A stretch of DNA of 64,000 nt, taken from Orbilia blumenaviensis. Its lineage: Eukaryota; Ascomycota; Orbiliomycetes; Orbiliales; Orbiliaceae. A program made the position numbers and the translations under genes. The notes beneath the pieces were generated by a model, which was given only the letters and a program-made list of their open reading frames with translations, was not told the origin of the DNA and made no database searches. Every line of letters starts with the position of its first letter. Position 1 is the first letter of the stretch. Location of the stretch: the NCBI GenBank assembly GCA_036872755.1, contig JAVHNS010000002.1, positions 4,399,928 through 4,463,927 of the forward strand, given 5' to 3'. Of the stretch, positions 36,475-47,421 are shown one piece after another.

Positions 36475-39210
36475 CTACTAGCTAAAACTTAGATACCAAT
36501 TGCATATGTTAAGTTGATATGGCCGAATTCATATTGACGGATATATCGATACTCTAATTTTGCATTTTGCTGAAATAACAACTACAAGGCCGCTATAAAA
36601 GATGTAGCTACATAGTGCACAAAACCTTATGGCAGCATACGGAAAGCCTAAGTTCAAAGTGTATAGACTCTGGCAAGAGTGTTTCTAATTTTGTGTACAG
36701 AACGCGAGCACCTGGACTATAGAAAGACTTCAGGGGAAGACCCACATGAAAGTGCCTGAGCTAGTTGTATTCAAACCCTTCAATGGTTATGCCTGGCTAC
36801 GAGACCTTCCGGTTTCTCAGTCTGCTTCAGGGCTGACTTTGGCTACCCCTTCAACTTAGTAACCATTTGGATGAGCGTAGTAAACCCAGTGCCTTTACCC
36901 AGGCCCTGTCCTTTAACATTACTGTGCATTTTTGTGTTCTCTGTATTTCCTGAATATACTTAGTCTTCTTCCATTTCTGACTACCTTTTCTTGTTTCGCA
37001 GTGTATTTTTCTCCTCTTTTAAAAAAATATAATTTCTTCTTCGTTGGCTTTCCGGAGTCCTATTGTTGAACAATGTCTCCAGTAAACCGTCTTCAAAAAG
37101 TCCTACGGCGCGTCTCTTTCGGGTCTGTCCCCCCCCCCACGAGTTTCGAGTCCGGGTCCCTTCTTTTATTTAGGTGTCTTTTCCGTTTTCTTAGCCCCAT
37201 TTCAGTTTGAGCGCCCGTAGAGGTCACCATCTCCACTCTCAGCTTCACCGTCCGAATTTCGGGGCGAAGGTAGAGATATCACTTCGTTAAGTTTAAAAAG
37301 AATGAAGGCACCAAAAAGACCACTAAACCCCGGGTCCTGGGTCCGAAGAATGCGCTTGTTCTTTGTATGTACCGGCACACCTAAGGTCTTTTGGAACGGC
37401 AGCATGAAAGGAGACATTCTTTTGGTAGTTATCATTAAAAATCAGGGCGGTCTTCAGGGGCTTGTCGAAGAGAGTCCTGGGTATTTTTAAGCCGGCCAGT
37501 CGTTCCCAAGACCGTCGGAGACTATACCACATCTTAAAGGCCCAGCCCAATAGCCCCTTGCTATTAGTGGCCAGAAGCGGAGAAGCTAACCTGGACTCTA
37601 TTAAAACCGCTCTGAACCTACAGTAATATTGAGAAAACTTACTTAGCTTGCCACCAGGATAGCACTTTGTTGGACCATTTGCAAATTTGAGGGACTTGAA
37701 TGGCTGGAACGTTTACGACATCTCTATCACGGGCTTCTCAAATCTCTCTGCACCAGGAATGGCAAGATCTGCTTGCATGTGCGCCTTACCGCCGTTCTTT
37801 CAAGTTGACTGTGGCCCTATCTGGTGAAAGACAGTAACATCTTTCTGACACTTGGCTAACGCAATTTTTGGGACTCGGAAATTGACACCAAGTCCGTAGC
37901 CTCGCGCTCTTCTAGTGTCCCTAAGAATATCAATTCAGACGCAGTGTCTAGCGATGGTAGGTGTTAGAACTGTGCTAGATACTGAAGGTAGGATAGAACG
38001 CATTTCTGGTCATCAACCTTCCTAGGGAAAGAGATAAGTAAATGCTTGCCCAGATATTTGCAAGGTAATCTGCGCTTCTAAAAAGTTTTGTAAGGTAAGA
38101 TTTTCTGGGGGGCCTGGTATTGACCGTTCAGTGCGGCACTCGGCTTAAGCGCTTAAGGCCTCCGAAAAAGTCGACACCGAATATGGATCAGAGGTTTCTA
38201 CCCAGGTGAATGGTGAGAAGTGCAAGAGTTATGGGGGTAAGCCAATTTTTAGAAGTGGTGGTGGATACTCCCGACACTTGTGATCAAATTAGGCGCGGAT
38301 GGCTGGATATTTAGAAGGGCAATTGACCAATCTAGGGGGCTATGGATGCGTCTATAGAAGGCAGCGTGATGTTGTTGACTCATTTTTAGATTAATAAGGG
38401 GGATTGGATTGGATTAGATTTTCGGTGAAACCAAGGATTGAGGATGTTTTAGAATTTTGAATTACATTTATGGAAGCTACATGTATACAATTATTAGACC
38501 TGAACTTTGAATATTTTGCTAGAATGGCATGGAAATAGCAGTTTTATATATTGCTTCTGTTGTATATTATGTCGTATGGATTTCGATCAAGCCAGTGTCA
38601 GCTTGGTAACGGTCATTCAAGAATAAAGAGATGCCGATACCGAGATAACACAACTAGCTGTAGCTAGTACGTGCATAGTTTGGCAGGCGTTGTCTAGCCA
38701 GCTATTAATTTTATAACTTATATTTAGGTCATGCGCATTTTGCTGCACGTTACTAGCCGTATACAGCTGTAATTACTCAGCCGTGTACGTGACGGATAAG
38801 GGGTTTCACTCGAAAGCAGGTAGAAACCCCTATTTTCTTTTGGCTTTGGTATTGAAACGTATACAGCAGCAAGCAGATTCATGAATTCACAGAAAACGAA
38901 ACATTTTGTAAATTTAGCTTATGCTTGGAATGAATAAAAGTTCCCTAGCTACCAGCCAGACGGTGTAATGATATTTTAAAATTGAAAGAAAAGTCCAAAG
39001 CAGAAGAAAACCATCGCCATTTGAAGGGTATCGTGAGGGGTATATTGAGCCGACTAAAATCCAAAACATCCTGTATAACTCCCACCAGCGACTGCAACAA
39101 ATCCAAAGCACTATAGTATACTTACCTTTCCAATATAAAATCCGCTATTCATTTTACGTAAAATCGCACTAATCGATGGAAGAAGGGGGTCTTGTCTAAA
39201 GGTTCAAAAA
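36475..39210. other. Intergenic region with possible decayed minus-strand ORF
   Basis: 2.7 kb. A C tract lies at 37129-37139. Between about 37860 and 37320 the minus strand shows a long reading frame broken by two stops. No family recognised. Confidence 0.5.
37323..37860 (-). pseudogene. Possible remnant ORF with two in-frame stops
   Basis: One minus-strand frame reads for about 180 codons with stops only near 37790 and 37725, then continues openly to a stop at 37323 (segments such as GLLGWAFKMWYSLRRSWERL and LFDKPLKTALIF). One of the stops (TCG-TAA-ACG) could derive from CAA by a C-to-T change. I recognise no domain, and chance open sequence is a real alternative. Confidence 0.22.
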
Positions 39211-40903
39211 TTAGACATACTCATCGATCGGGTTGAGAGATGACCTTGAATCCCTTGAGTGCACATTATGGAGTTTGGCGGCTGGGTTAGAAAAAGATAT
39301 TGGCGTCGACGAGTTTCTTTTTTTTGAATCAAAATCGTTGAAGGTGTCCAGTTCCTGGACACGGGATAATGCTCGCGATCTTCGGCGGATTGTGGAACCG
39401 ATAATAATGGAGTTTCGTACCCCGAGGATTTTGGGGAAATATTTTATTACTAGAGCGCGTAGGGCGGGAACACTGGCACAGATTATCGCCAATTGGACCT
39501 CGATGCTGCTTGGGAGGTGGGTATATCAGCAAGATCCCTTGAGCAGAAATTTTTAAAACCTAAAATAGGCTTATGTTTATATGAGATAGGGATTATACAT
39601 GGTCCAGACTGAGATGGGGATCTTGGCTAACGGACCGGTACCCCCTTCCATTGTGAGCTCCCAAAATGTTGCTATCCGTAAGGCGCCAGTCACGCAAACA
39701 CTATATGTGTTCAAAACGCATTCGTCAGATCCGCCAAATAGCAACTGATATACCAGGTGGTATTATATCATTCTATGTAATGCAAGTGAACTTACATAGC
39801 ACCTAATGTAAATAGCATAAGTGTTGCGATTCGTTCGGGTTTTCCGCGTTTCCTCATCGGGCCCCAGATCAAAATTATCGGTATCACCCTACACCTACAT
39901 GTCAGTATGTTAATTTCCAAGAAGAAGAATAATAGACCCACCAAATTATTACATCGGTGAGAATGTTTAAGCCCCCAGTAATCATAAACTCCAGGGGGTA
40001 GTTCAGCCATGAGATGGTTGAAAGAGTTGGGTCTAGAATGTAGTTCCACCAGTCGACTTTACCGTAGTACACAAGATTGACCACCACGGCAGGTACCGCA
40101 CTTCCCACCGAGACGATGAAAGTGCCAACGATGACCCATCGTAGAACACCTCTACTATTAGGCGATAAACGCCAGTAAAAGAGCAATAATGATGATTTTA
40201 TAACAAGAGCGGCGATAGGGTAGAGCACATCTCTGATGTTTAAATACTAGGTGGTCGTTAATTATGGGTCTAGATTCTACAATCTTATTTGAAGGGGAAA
40301 CTTACAATACAGTCATTAGCAATATCAGTCCATGTTTGATCATAGTTAGCGGTGCCATTCCGAGCGGTATAGGAATCGGCAATAATAACAGCCATTATCG
40401 TTTCCGCAAGGAACTAATCCAACAATGATCGTTAGCCATATCGTATATGAGTTAGAGATACGTCGGTGATAGGCACCCACAAAACCTATAAGCATCAGCC
40501 AATCATAAGATGGGATTCGGCCGAGTATCGATAATCTTGAATAAAACCGTGCAATCATGATCAAACTCCCAATTATAGTAAATGAAACTACCAGTGGGAT
40601 TATGGCAGGGTAGAATCTTGGGTGTGGGAGTTGGGGCGCGATATCTCGGATATATTGAAGCCTTTCCATCATCTTTTCGTCACTTCCGCGAAACAGAGAG
40701 TGACGGAATGTCTCTATTTCGAAAAGTGGCGCCCCGAAATAATCTGCAATTTCCGTGACGGTGGTACTCGGATTCCTGTCGTACATTTCGGCTACCGCAA
40801 TTATCTTGTCAAGAATTCGAACGTTAGAAAACTTATGTCTGGCAGCACACCCCAGATAGAGAGCAACACTGTTAGTGTAGGCGACATCCTTGCGTGAAGC
40901 CAT
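39211..40903 (-). CDS. PTH11-like rhodopsin-domain membrane protein with N-terminal extra domain (copy A)
   Basis: Six exons (40903-40481, 40413-40306, 40246-39942, 39888-39796, 39700-39599, 39505-39211) join with closing phases to 441 residues. Residues about 15-110 are a soluble region (NVRILDKIIAVAEMYDR, then EIADYFGAPLFEIETF) ending LPHPRFYPAIIPLVV, where the first helix begins. The rest is a seven-helix fungal rhodopsin-type domain of unknown ligand: IGSLIMIARFYSRLSILGRI, LYPIAALVIKSSLLLFYWRL, ILTDVIIWVIPIILIWGPM, MLFTLGAIVCVTGALRIATF and IICASVPALRALVIKYFPK. The tail is Ser/Arg-rich. The same architecture occurs in the gene at 58605-60154 with shared intron positions. Family members are surface sensors or orphan receptors in plant-pathogenic fungi; function here is unknown. 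Confidence 0.88.
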
Positions 40904-42171
40904 TGTTGTGTTGTTGGTCCCGTCGTACAAGGTTTTCGAGGTGTTTCGTTTTAGCTGCGGCCCTGTGCTCTATTCCGACCTCCAGGTAGCTAAGTTGCAT
41001 CGGGTTCCTCTTTACTTAAAAGTGTCCGTTATAGTTATAGAGTTGCTTTGCACGACTTGAGCTGTGCTGTGTTGATTTCATTTAGAGTTCATGCTCAGAT
41101 GGGGGCTCAAGCCTCGAAGGCTCCGTCGTGCTGTTAATTGGGCGTGGGATTGGAATCTTGGTAGTTAGTGCATGGCATGTGGGTGGCTCTGACAATATAA
41201 ACCCAGGCCTTGACGGGGTCGACGGTTGCCCTCCAAGCAAACCGACCAGGATTGAGGAGCCCAGGAAGCGAACGGGAAATGGTTTAAAATTTGTATCGCG
41301 GAGACTGTTGTAGCTGCATATGTGTATTGAATTAGGACCAACCGGCTCGACCTTCTTTAATATCAACAGATAATATATTCGGAACAGAGTCCATCATCTC
41401 CATATCTCCTTGACCTTATCTTAGAGACAGTATCCGACATACTAGGTAGCCAATATAACCAGTGATCATCTCATCCCAAGCGCTGCTTTAAAGTTCTGTT
41501 GAAGACTCGCCATTTGATTTCGAGGTTCTCGCCTACCAAATTCGGCTGGGACCTCGCCGTGGTGCGCTTGGCCAATTCGCCACGCGGACAAAATGCGCCA
41601 TTCTGCAGGTCGGGCGACAGCCTTATCAGGCAGGTAGTTGGGATTCAAAGGGCAAGGCCCCCAAGCACCATTACAAAACAGCTGCAAAGGCGACATGGAA
41701 CGGGTGCACAATCTTAGCGAATGAAAGTACAAAGAGGTTCCAGGAAAGTGGGGAAAGCAACTGGTTCAGTATGTTATCCTTATCTTTCACAGTCGATGTC
41801 TCGGGAGGAGAGCCAACCAAGTACCGGGCTACGAAGCCGTTCTAGGAAGCTTGACGATGGTGATGTGCAAGCCGGGAAGGGGGTCGTGTGGGCAAGGAAT
41901 AATCAACTCACATAACTCACATGTGAGATTATAATCGATTGATATTCTAGATTAGGGTATTACCAAAAATAATTGAAAGGTGTACTGGCCCTTAGTTATG
42001 TCGGAAGCATGCGCTGCTTGACTCTAATCTTAGTCTGGTGAACCTAGATCGGATCTATCAGATATCTAGCTTTGGTTGTTATGGCTTACAGCGCGATTTT
42101 GAATGATAATGTGGATTTCTGGATCAGCTTACGAGATCTCGGGCTGGGGGACCTGCTAAAACAACGTCCTC
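40904..42171. other. Intergenic, nothing recognised
   Basis: 1.3 kb upstream of copy A and downstream of the S9 peptidase. ORFs near 41082-41915 lie on both strands and have no motifs. Confidence 0.55.
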
Positions 42172-44362
42172 CTAAGCGCGGATCAAGTACTTCCTCCACC
42201 AGTTTTCTTGTAGATTAATTGCTTTAACAACGGTTTCTTGTTTTCTCCAGCCATGGCCTTCTCCCTCAAAAAATTCTACCTCCACTATTCCTCCATTTTC
42301 TCTGATAATCCTAGCCATCTCTTCCGCTTGTTCTTTCGGCACGACTCGATCATCTACACCCTGAAGAAGTAATGCGGGCGCTCTTATGCTACTCGCTCTC
42401 AACAATGGGCTTCTTTCGTCCAATATCTTATCCTTGATCTCCCGTGATGTATCTAAATCCCAAAGAAGACCGTCCATATATCTGCTCTCAAATTTATGCG
42501 TATCTTCAACCAAAGCCCTGAGTGAGCTAATGCCATAGTTGCTGACACAAGCGGCCCATATGTTTGGGTATGAACAAATCGCCTGTAGAACCCCATAACC
42601 CCCAGCGCTACCTCCGACAATCCCCACACGTGATTTATCGACGAGACCTTGGGAAACCAGATAATGGACACAATCTGCGGCGTCTGAGACGTCCGCAATA
42701 CCCCATTTTGTGTTCAATGCGTCCCGAAACTTTCTACCATAACCTGTTGAACCGGTGTAGTTCACGTAGGCGTAAGAGTACCCTCGGGAGGTCCAGTATT
42801 GAATAGAAAGAGCGAGGCCGCAGGTGGAGTGAGAAGTCGGCCCACCGTGCAAAGATATCACAAGGGGAGGAAGGGTTCCCTGCGGCGCTTCATACGCGGG
42901 GTTTTGAGGGGGATAGTACCAGGCATATGCCTTTGTATTAGGCTCCGGTGATGAGATACGAGGGAACGTTATATGCTGGGCTTTAGATATAAGGTCGAGG
43001 GGGACATGCATATTTGTGGAAGATATTACCTCTTCGTAGGTAGTTTTACCCTTAGATATAGTGCAGAGATACAAAGTTGATGGGGTCGATGGGGTCGAAG
43101 CGATTACTGTAAAGGCTGACTCAGAAGTAGCGTGTATTGAAGTTGGATGTATGTCAACAAAAGGGAGGTCGAGATCATTGAAAGTACTGTCCAGTAAGTC
43201 TATGAGGACAGTTTTGGATATCGCGTTGCAAGTGACATTGGCGACAATCGTAGTAGGGGTCAAGAAGTCATATGAATGCCTATATATGAGCCGTATGAGG
43301 AGCTGGAACGTGACGGGACACTTGGAGTGCTTAACGTACAATCCTAATTGCCACTCCGCATGCGAAAACTCTGCATGCTCAAGTCCTTTAAGAGTAATGT
43401 GCCTCGAAGAGCCATCCCCCGATAACTGGTACAGTTGCCAGAACCCTGCAGTGCTCCACTAACGTAAGCGCTATCCAGTCGCTGCTTACGGATCTTGGGG
43501 CATACCTCTTTTATCGCTGCAATAAAAAAGGGAGCCATCTGGGCACCAGCGAGGCTGGCTCGTGCTTTCTGTCAATGCTTTCCCGGCTATAATCCTGTGG
43601 TTTTCGGCTCTGCCATCCACCCAGTCAGCGATCCAAACTTGGCTTCCCGTCCAAGGCATGTCTGGATGCTCCCACTGCAACCAAGCAATCTTAGAACCAT
43701 CGGGGCTCCATGAGGGAGATGAATAAAAATCTTTCCCTTCCGCGACGGTTTCTATAGTCGCACTTCCAGGTTCTCCGTGAATAGAAACAAGGGTGTTAAC
43801 CACTTGGTCGGATTTGGAACCCCTGTGTTCTTCCAGAACGGCAATAATCCACTGCTCGTCCTGTGGGTTTATCGCAAAATTCCCATATCTCCTGTTTGAA
43901 ACGCCGGGTACCAGTATAGCTGGTTTTTCAGCAAGATCGTTACCATTATCATCCTTTATTATGGAGACTTTATAGACAGCTCTATCGCCGTCTGGAACAG
44001 TGAACACAACCGCCTCTTCTTTGAGATAGGGCTTGAACGCCGCTCCACCATATTCGTGGATGCTGGTTCTGCAACTATAATCCTTCGGAATGACCTCTAA
44101 TTTGCTCGAGGAACGCGGGATAGTGTAGCAAAGAACGCTTCGGCCGCTCTCGGTGGGTCTCCCCTCGACATGGTAAATCGCGCCAGTTAGACTTTTAAGT
44201 GGTATTAGCATCGACACCCATTAGTGAGGGCTTTTGCAAGACAACTAACGCTGAAACACCACACTCCTGAATGGCAAGAGATTTGCCCGAGATTGTCTCT
44301 ATGGATATAGGGCTATCCCAAGTTCCATAAGGCGCGACTATGGGAGAAATGATAGCCGCCAT
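42172..44362 (-). CDS. S9-family prolyl oligopeptidase-like peptidase (acylaminoacyl/dipeptidyl peptidase type)
   Basis: Four exons (44362-44250, 44191-43506, 43445-43340, 43279-42172) give 670 residues in frame, with introns of 58, 60 and 60 bp. The first two thirds form the beta-propeller (HEYGGAAF, SSPSWSPDGSKIAWLQW, QPRWCPDGSLFYCSDKRGFWQLY, the last restored by splicing). The alpha/beta-hydrolase domain follows: VISLHGGPTSHST, YVNYTGSTGYGRKFRDALNTKWG, nucleophile elbow VGGSAGGYGVLQ, Asp in LLQGVDDRVVP and His in EGEGHGW. All three catalytic residues are present. Removes short peptides or acylated residues in the cytosol (family knowledge). An in-frame ATG at 44533 would add 57 residues rich in Arg and Ser, a possible organelle-targeted form; the ATG at 44362 is preferred because family similarity begins there. 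Confidence 0.92.
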
Positions 44363-44919
44363 TGTGTGTTTAAATTTTCGGGGGCTGAGCCTAACGTCAA
44401 GACGGAACTTCCGATGGTCAGATACCGATATGAATTGTTTTCTGGTTTGTGGCCATGTGGAGGTGAGGCAGGAGGATAGCAATCTAGGGCGGGTTCGTAG
44501 CCCTACGACGTATGATTGACATAGCAATGTCATAACTAGGGGCTGGAGTTGTCATCAGATAGGCGTATGTCCCAGCCTTGGCATTGATCATCCTACAAAT
44601 AGTAAAGGCCCACCATAAAGATCGCAACGCAATGACCGCCACTCTGGCAGTTCCTAAGCCAGTCAGCTGGAAGATGTATCATATGTCAACACAATGCCCA
44701 TAGGTGACAGGTATTAATATATAAAAACTATTTCGGTTCTGCTTAAGCATATATCTATGATACGAGACTAGGACAAACCTATAGAGACAACTTCCGCGTG
44801 TTGCTTGTACATGTTAGGTGCGATGCGAATTATAGGTTGTATATATATAAGCATGTAGGATCATATCTAATATACTTGATCGCGAAGGTCCATGCCATGG
44901 TTTGCCTGCGCATATAGTG
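44363..44919. other. Intergenic, nothing recognised
   Basis: Spacer upstream of the S9 peptidase start. Part of it could be the alternative N-terminal extension from 44533. Confidence 0.5.
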
Positions 44920-45732
44920 CTAATCTCCTTTCCTCAGCATGTCCATTATCGTTATCATAACACCAACCACATCCCTGGCCCGCTTCCAGCCCTCTATTGT
45001 TTTTCTAATTGCAGCGATAATTGGGGGAGTATAATCTGGCGCAATTGAAATATTTCCTGCAAATTCAGTGTCAAGGTCGAATCCTTTGAGACCTTCGATT
45101 ATTGTTTCTAGTTGAACACGGATTGCTGTAAGGCTATCCTCGACCCTCTCCCTTCGGCTCGTTTCGATATATAAAAAGGACTCTCCAGCTTCGCCAGCGG
45201 CTGCAGGAAGGGTTATGGGGTTGAAAAGCCAGGTAGTTAGTGCTGATGGACCCTTGAAAGGCAGCGAAAATTCGGCCAGGTATTCCACCGTTGAGATCTC
45301 GTTGGAGAGAAGGAGGGGCCTGTTATCAAATGCATCTTCATTCTCAATTTCAGCACGAGGATATATTTCCAGCAGCTCCGACGATAGACCCTTGATCCGG
45401 TCCTCTGGCGAGAGTGTGAAAAATGGCATCTTCCATTTATATTCCCATGGCTTTTGCAGTGCCGTTAAGAGGTCAACATCAATGAACTCTTGCCATGGGA
45501 AGAATGCAAAGGGGTTGTCTGGGAATTCGTCTTTCACGTATTTTTTCGAATAGCTATGAATCAACGAGATATATGGCTCTTCTTTGAGTTCTTGGATTGT
45601 CTTTCGGACTTCGCTCGAATACCTTAGGTACCAAATTAGTTCACTCGTGTGGTTAGTCGTCCAAGCGGAGAGAACTAGTTGTGTGACTCGTAAGTATGCG
45701 CCAAATTCATCCGCAGCCGTCGAAGAGAGCAT
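44920..45732 (-). CDS. Hypothetical soluble protein
   Basis: ORF of 270 residues from ATG 45732 to a TGA-type stop at 44920. It contains aromatic- and acid-rich segments (PFAFFPWQEFIDVDLL, ISTVEYLAEFSLPF) and a C-terminal helix (IEGWKRARDVVGVMITIMDML). No signal peptide and no named domain. The frame stays open upstream of the ATG to a good acceptor (TTTTCTTGTAG, about 45768), so an additional 5' exon is possible. Its place between an S9 peptidase and an oxidoreductase, all on the minus strand, gives no functional hint. Confidence 0.6.
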   Translation of the reverse strand: MLSSTAADEFGAYLRVTQLVLSAWTTNHTSELIWYLRYSSEVRKTIQELKEEPYISLIHSYSKKYVKDEFPDNPFAFFPWQEFIDVDLLTALQKPWEYKWKMPFFTLSPEDRIKGLSSELLEIYPRAEIENEDAFDNRPLLLSNEISTVEYLAEFSLPFKGPSALTTWLFNPITLPAAAGEAGESFLYIETSRRERVEDSLTAIRVQLETIIEGLKGFDLDTEFAGNISIAPDYTPPIIAAIRKTIEGWKRARDVVGVMITIMDMLRKGD

Positions 45733-46233
45733 GCGCTTTGCAAGGGGCTGTTTGGTTGTTTGTGCGCCTACAAGAAAATTAAATGCTAAACAATGCGACA
45801 GATCAGTATCATATTGTCAGGTACAAGGATAGCGTTCCTACTAGTTTCTGAGGCGACTATCGTAGTAAATGATACCACGCATAAAGTAAACGAGGGTCTC
45901 ATATCTATTATTGATGCGGTCTAGCGATTGATGGAAGATATTCAATTTGTATCGATACCTTTGTAAATATGTTGTAAGTAATGATTAAAGGCTAAGTAGA
46001 TTTCGCATATTGTTGAGTTTCTTATGCGATGGGGCGGCATTGGAGAATATATGCGAGAATATATGTATGATGCCATAGAGGGCTGTGATTATAATTTTAG
46101 ATATACGTATATAAACTCCAAACCTTGAGCAAAAACCCATAACTGTAAAGCGAAGGCACCCTATACAACGCCGCGATATGAAGACTAGAACCCGGCTAAA
46201 CCCCGCTCGAAACTGTTGCTGCGGCCTTTCCAA
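45733..46233. other. Intergenic, nothing recognised
   Basis: AT-rich; a possible 5' exon of the preceding gene may lie here but could not be fixed. Confidence 0.5.
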
Positions 46234-47421
46234 TCATGTAATCTCGGCCCTACGTAGCCCGTTAGCCTTCTGTTTGTCCAAATTATGATAACATACCTGG
46301 GTACTTATACTAACCTTTAAAAGCCATCCAAAAAAAGAAGGGAACCTCCAACCGAAGGCAGTTGCAACGGCCTTTTTTGTTCCAACGGGGACCAGCATCA
46401 TACTGTGTTTTGGGGTTGCCCACTCTACCTCCTTCCCGACCTTTCCACCCGAGACCTCGTATGCCCAATTACCAAACACTACGCCCTTGATAAAAACTAG
46501 CTCCGCAATTTGTGCCCACCCCCCAACTATATCCCCAAGGCCATAAACCAAAGCCCCAGCTTTGGTAGCCCGTTGGTATGCATCAACTTCTAAGAACCCG
46601 CGATCAGTTAAGAGTTCTTTGGGTATAGGTTCGTTGTTTGGGATGACTCCAGTGGCATCAATGTACAGATCGACGTCGGCAGACTGGTCCTGGCCAAATT
46701 GAACTCGCGTTTGGCCGTTTTCGAGCTTTGTAACGGAGGTAACATTGGCATTTAAGCTCACGTGGATACCCATTTTATCCAAGTAGTATTTCGCATTGGT
46801 GCCAATATCAGGGTTGACATTGTGTAGCAAACGAGGTCCATTAGTTAGAACCGTAACAGACTTTGTAGTCCCGTATTTGCTTCCAAGCTCGCCAGCCGTT
46901 TCTACCGCAACAGGGCCACCGCCTGCAATTATGATGCTGTTTGCGGCATTTATTTCCTTATTTAGATTTTCCATCTCACGTATTGCCTCCAAATGGGAAC
47001 CTTTGAGCTTGAAAGCCGGGTGCTTGGTGTGAGAGCCAAGCGCGATGAAAAGTGAGTCGTAGTGAATGGACTCTCCAGCGCCTTTGCTATATTGATCGTC
47101 AAGGAGAGTATAGTAAACGGTACGTGATGTTGTATCGAACGATGTAACTTCGGCATGAACAAAGGTGAATTGTTCTTCAGTGAACCCGATCTTCTCGCTA
47201 ATTGGGATTTCGAGCTTTGCGATCGGAACCAACGATGGGTCGACGACAGCTCTCGGAACCGCGACCGGAAAATGGAAGTGAGTGGATAAGGATATCATTG
47301 TAATATGGTACTTCTGGCCCGTTACTTTCGTGACTGAAGGGATGTATTTCTTGATGAGGTCGTGGGCTGTGGCGAGCCCCCCATAGGAGCCTCCCAAAAC
47401 AACGATTTCGTGAGCCGCCAT
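46234..47421 (-). CDS. AIF/AMID-like FAD-dependent pyridine nucleotide oxidoreductase
   Basis: NAD(P)H oxidoreductase of the apoptosis-inducing-factor-like (AMID/FSP1-type) class, acting on quinones or similar acceptors (family knowledge). The ORF of 395 residues starts at ATG 47421. The first Rossmann motif is IVVLGGSYGGLATAHDL (5-21), FAD contacts lie around DSLFIALGSHTK, the second nucleotide-binding motif is IIIAGGGPVAVETAGEL (about 162-178), and the FAD-pyrophosphate motif VYGLGDIVGGW comes near 292. The C-terminus holds FPSFFGWLLK. After this an intron-like 45 bp segment (GTTAGT to ACAG, in frame) may be removed, leaving 380 residues; the final KANGLRRAEIT is the same either way. Confidence 0.92.
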   Translation of the reverse strand: MAAHEIVVLGGSYGGLATAHDLIKKYIPSVTKVTGQKYHITMISLSTHFHFPVAVPRAVVDPSLVPIAKLEIPISEKIGFTEEQFTFVHAEVTSFDTTSRTVYYTLLDDQYSKGAGESIHYDSLFIALGSHTKHPAFKLKGSHLEAIREMENLNKEINAANSIIIAGGGPVAVETAGELGSKYGTTKSVTVLTNGPRLLHNVNPDIGTNAKYYLDKMGIHVSLNANVTSVTKLENGQTRVQFGQDQSADVDLYIDATGVIPNNEPIPKELLTDRGFLEVDAYQRATKAGALVYGLGDIVGGWAQIAELVFIKGVVFGNWAYEVSGGKVGKEVEWATPKHSMMLVPVGTKKAVATAFGWRFPSFFGWLLKVSISTQVCYHNLDKQKANGLRRAEIT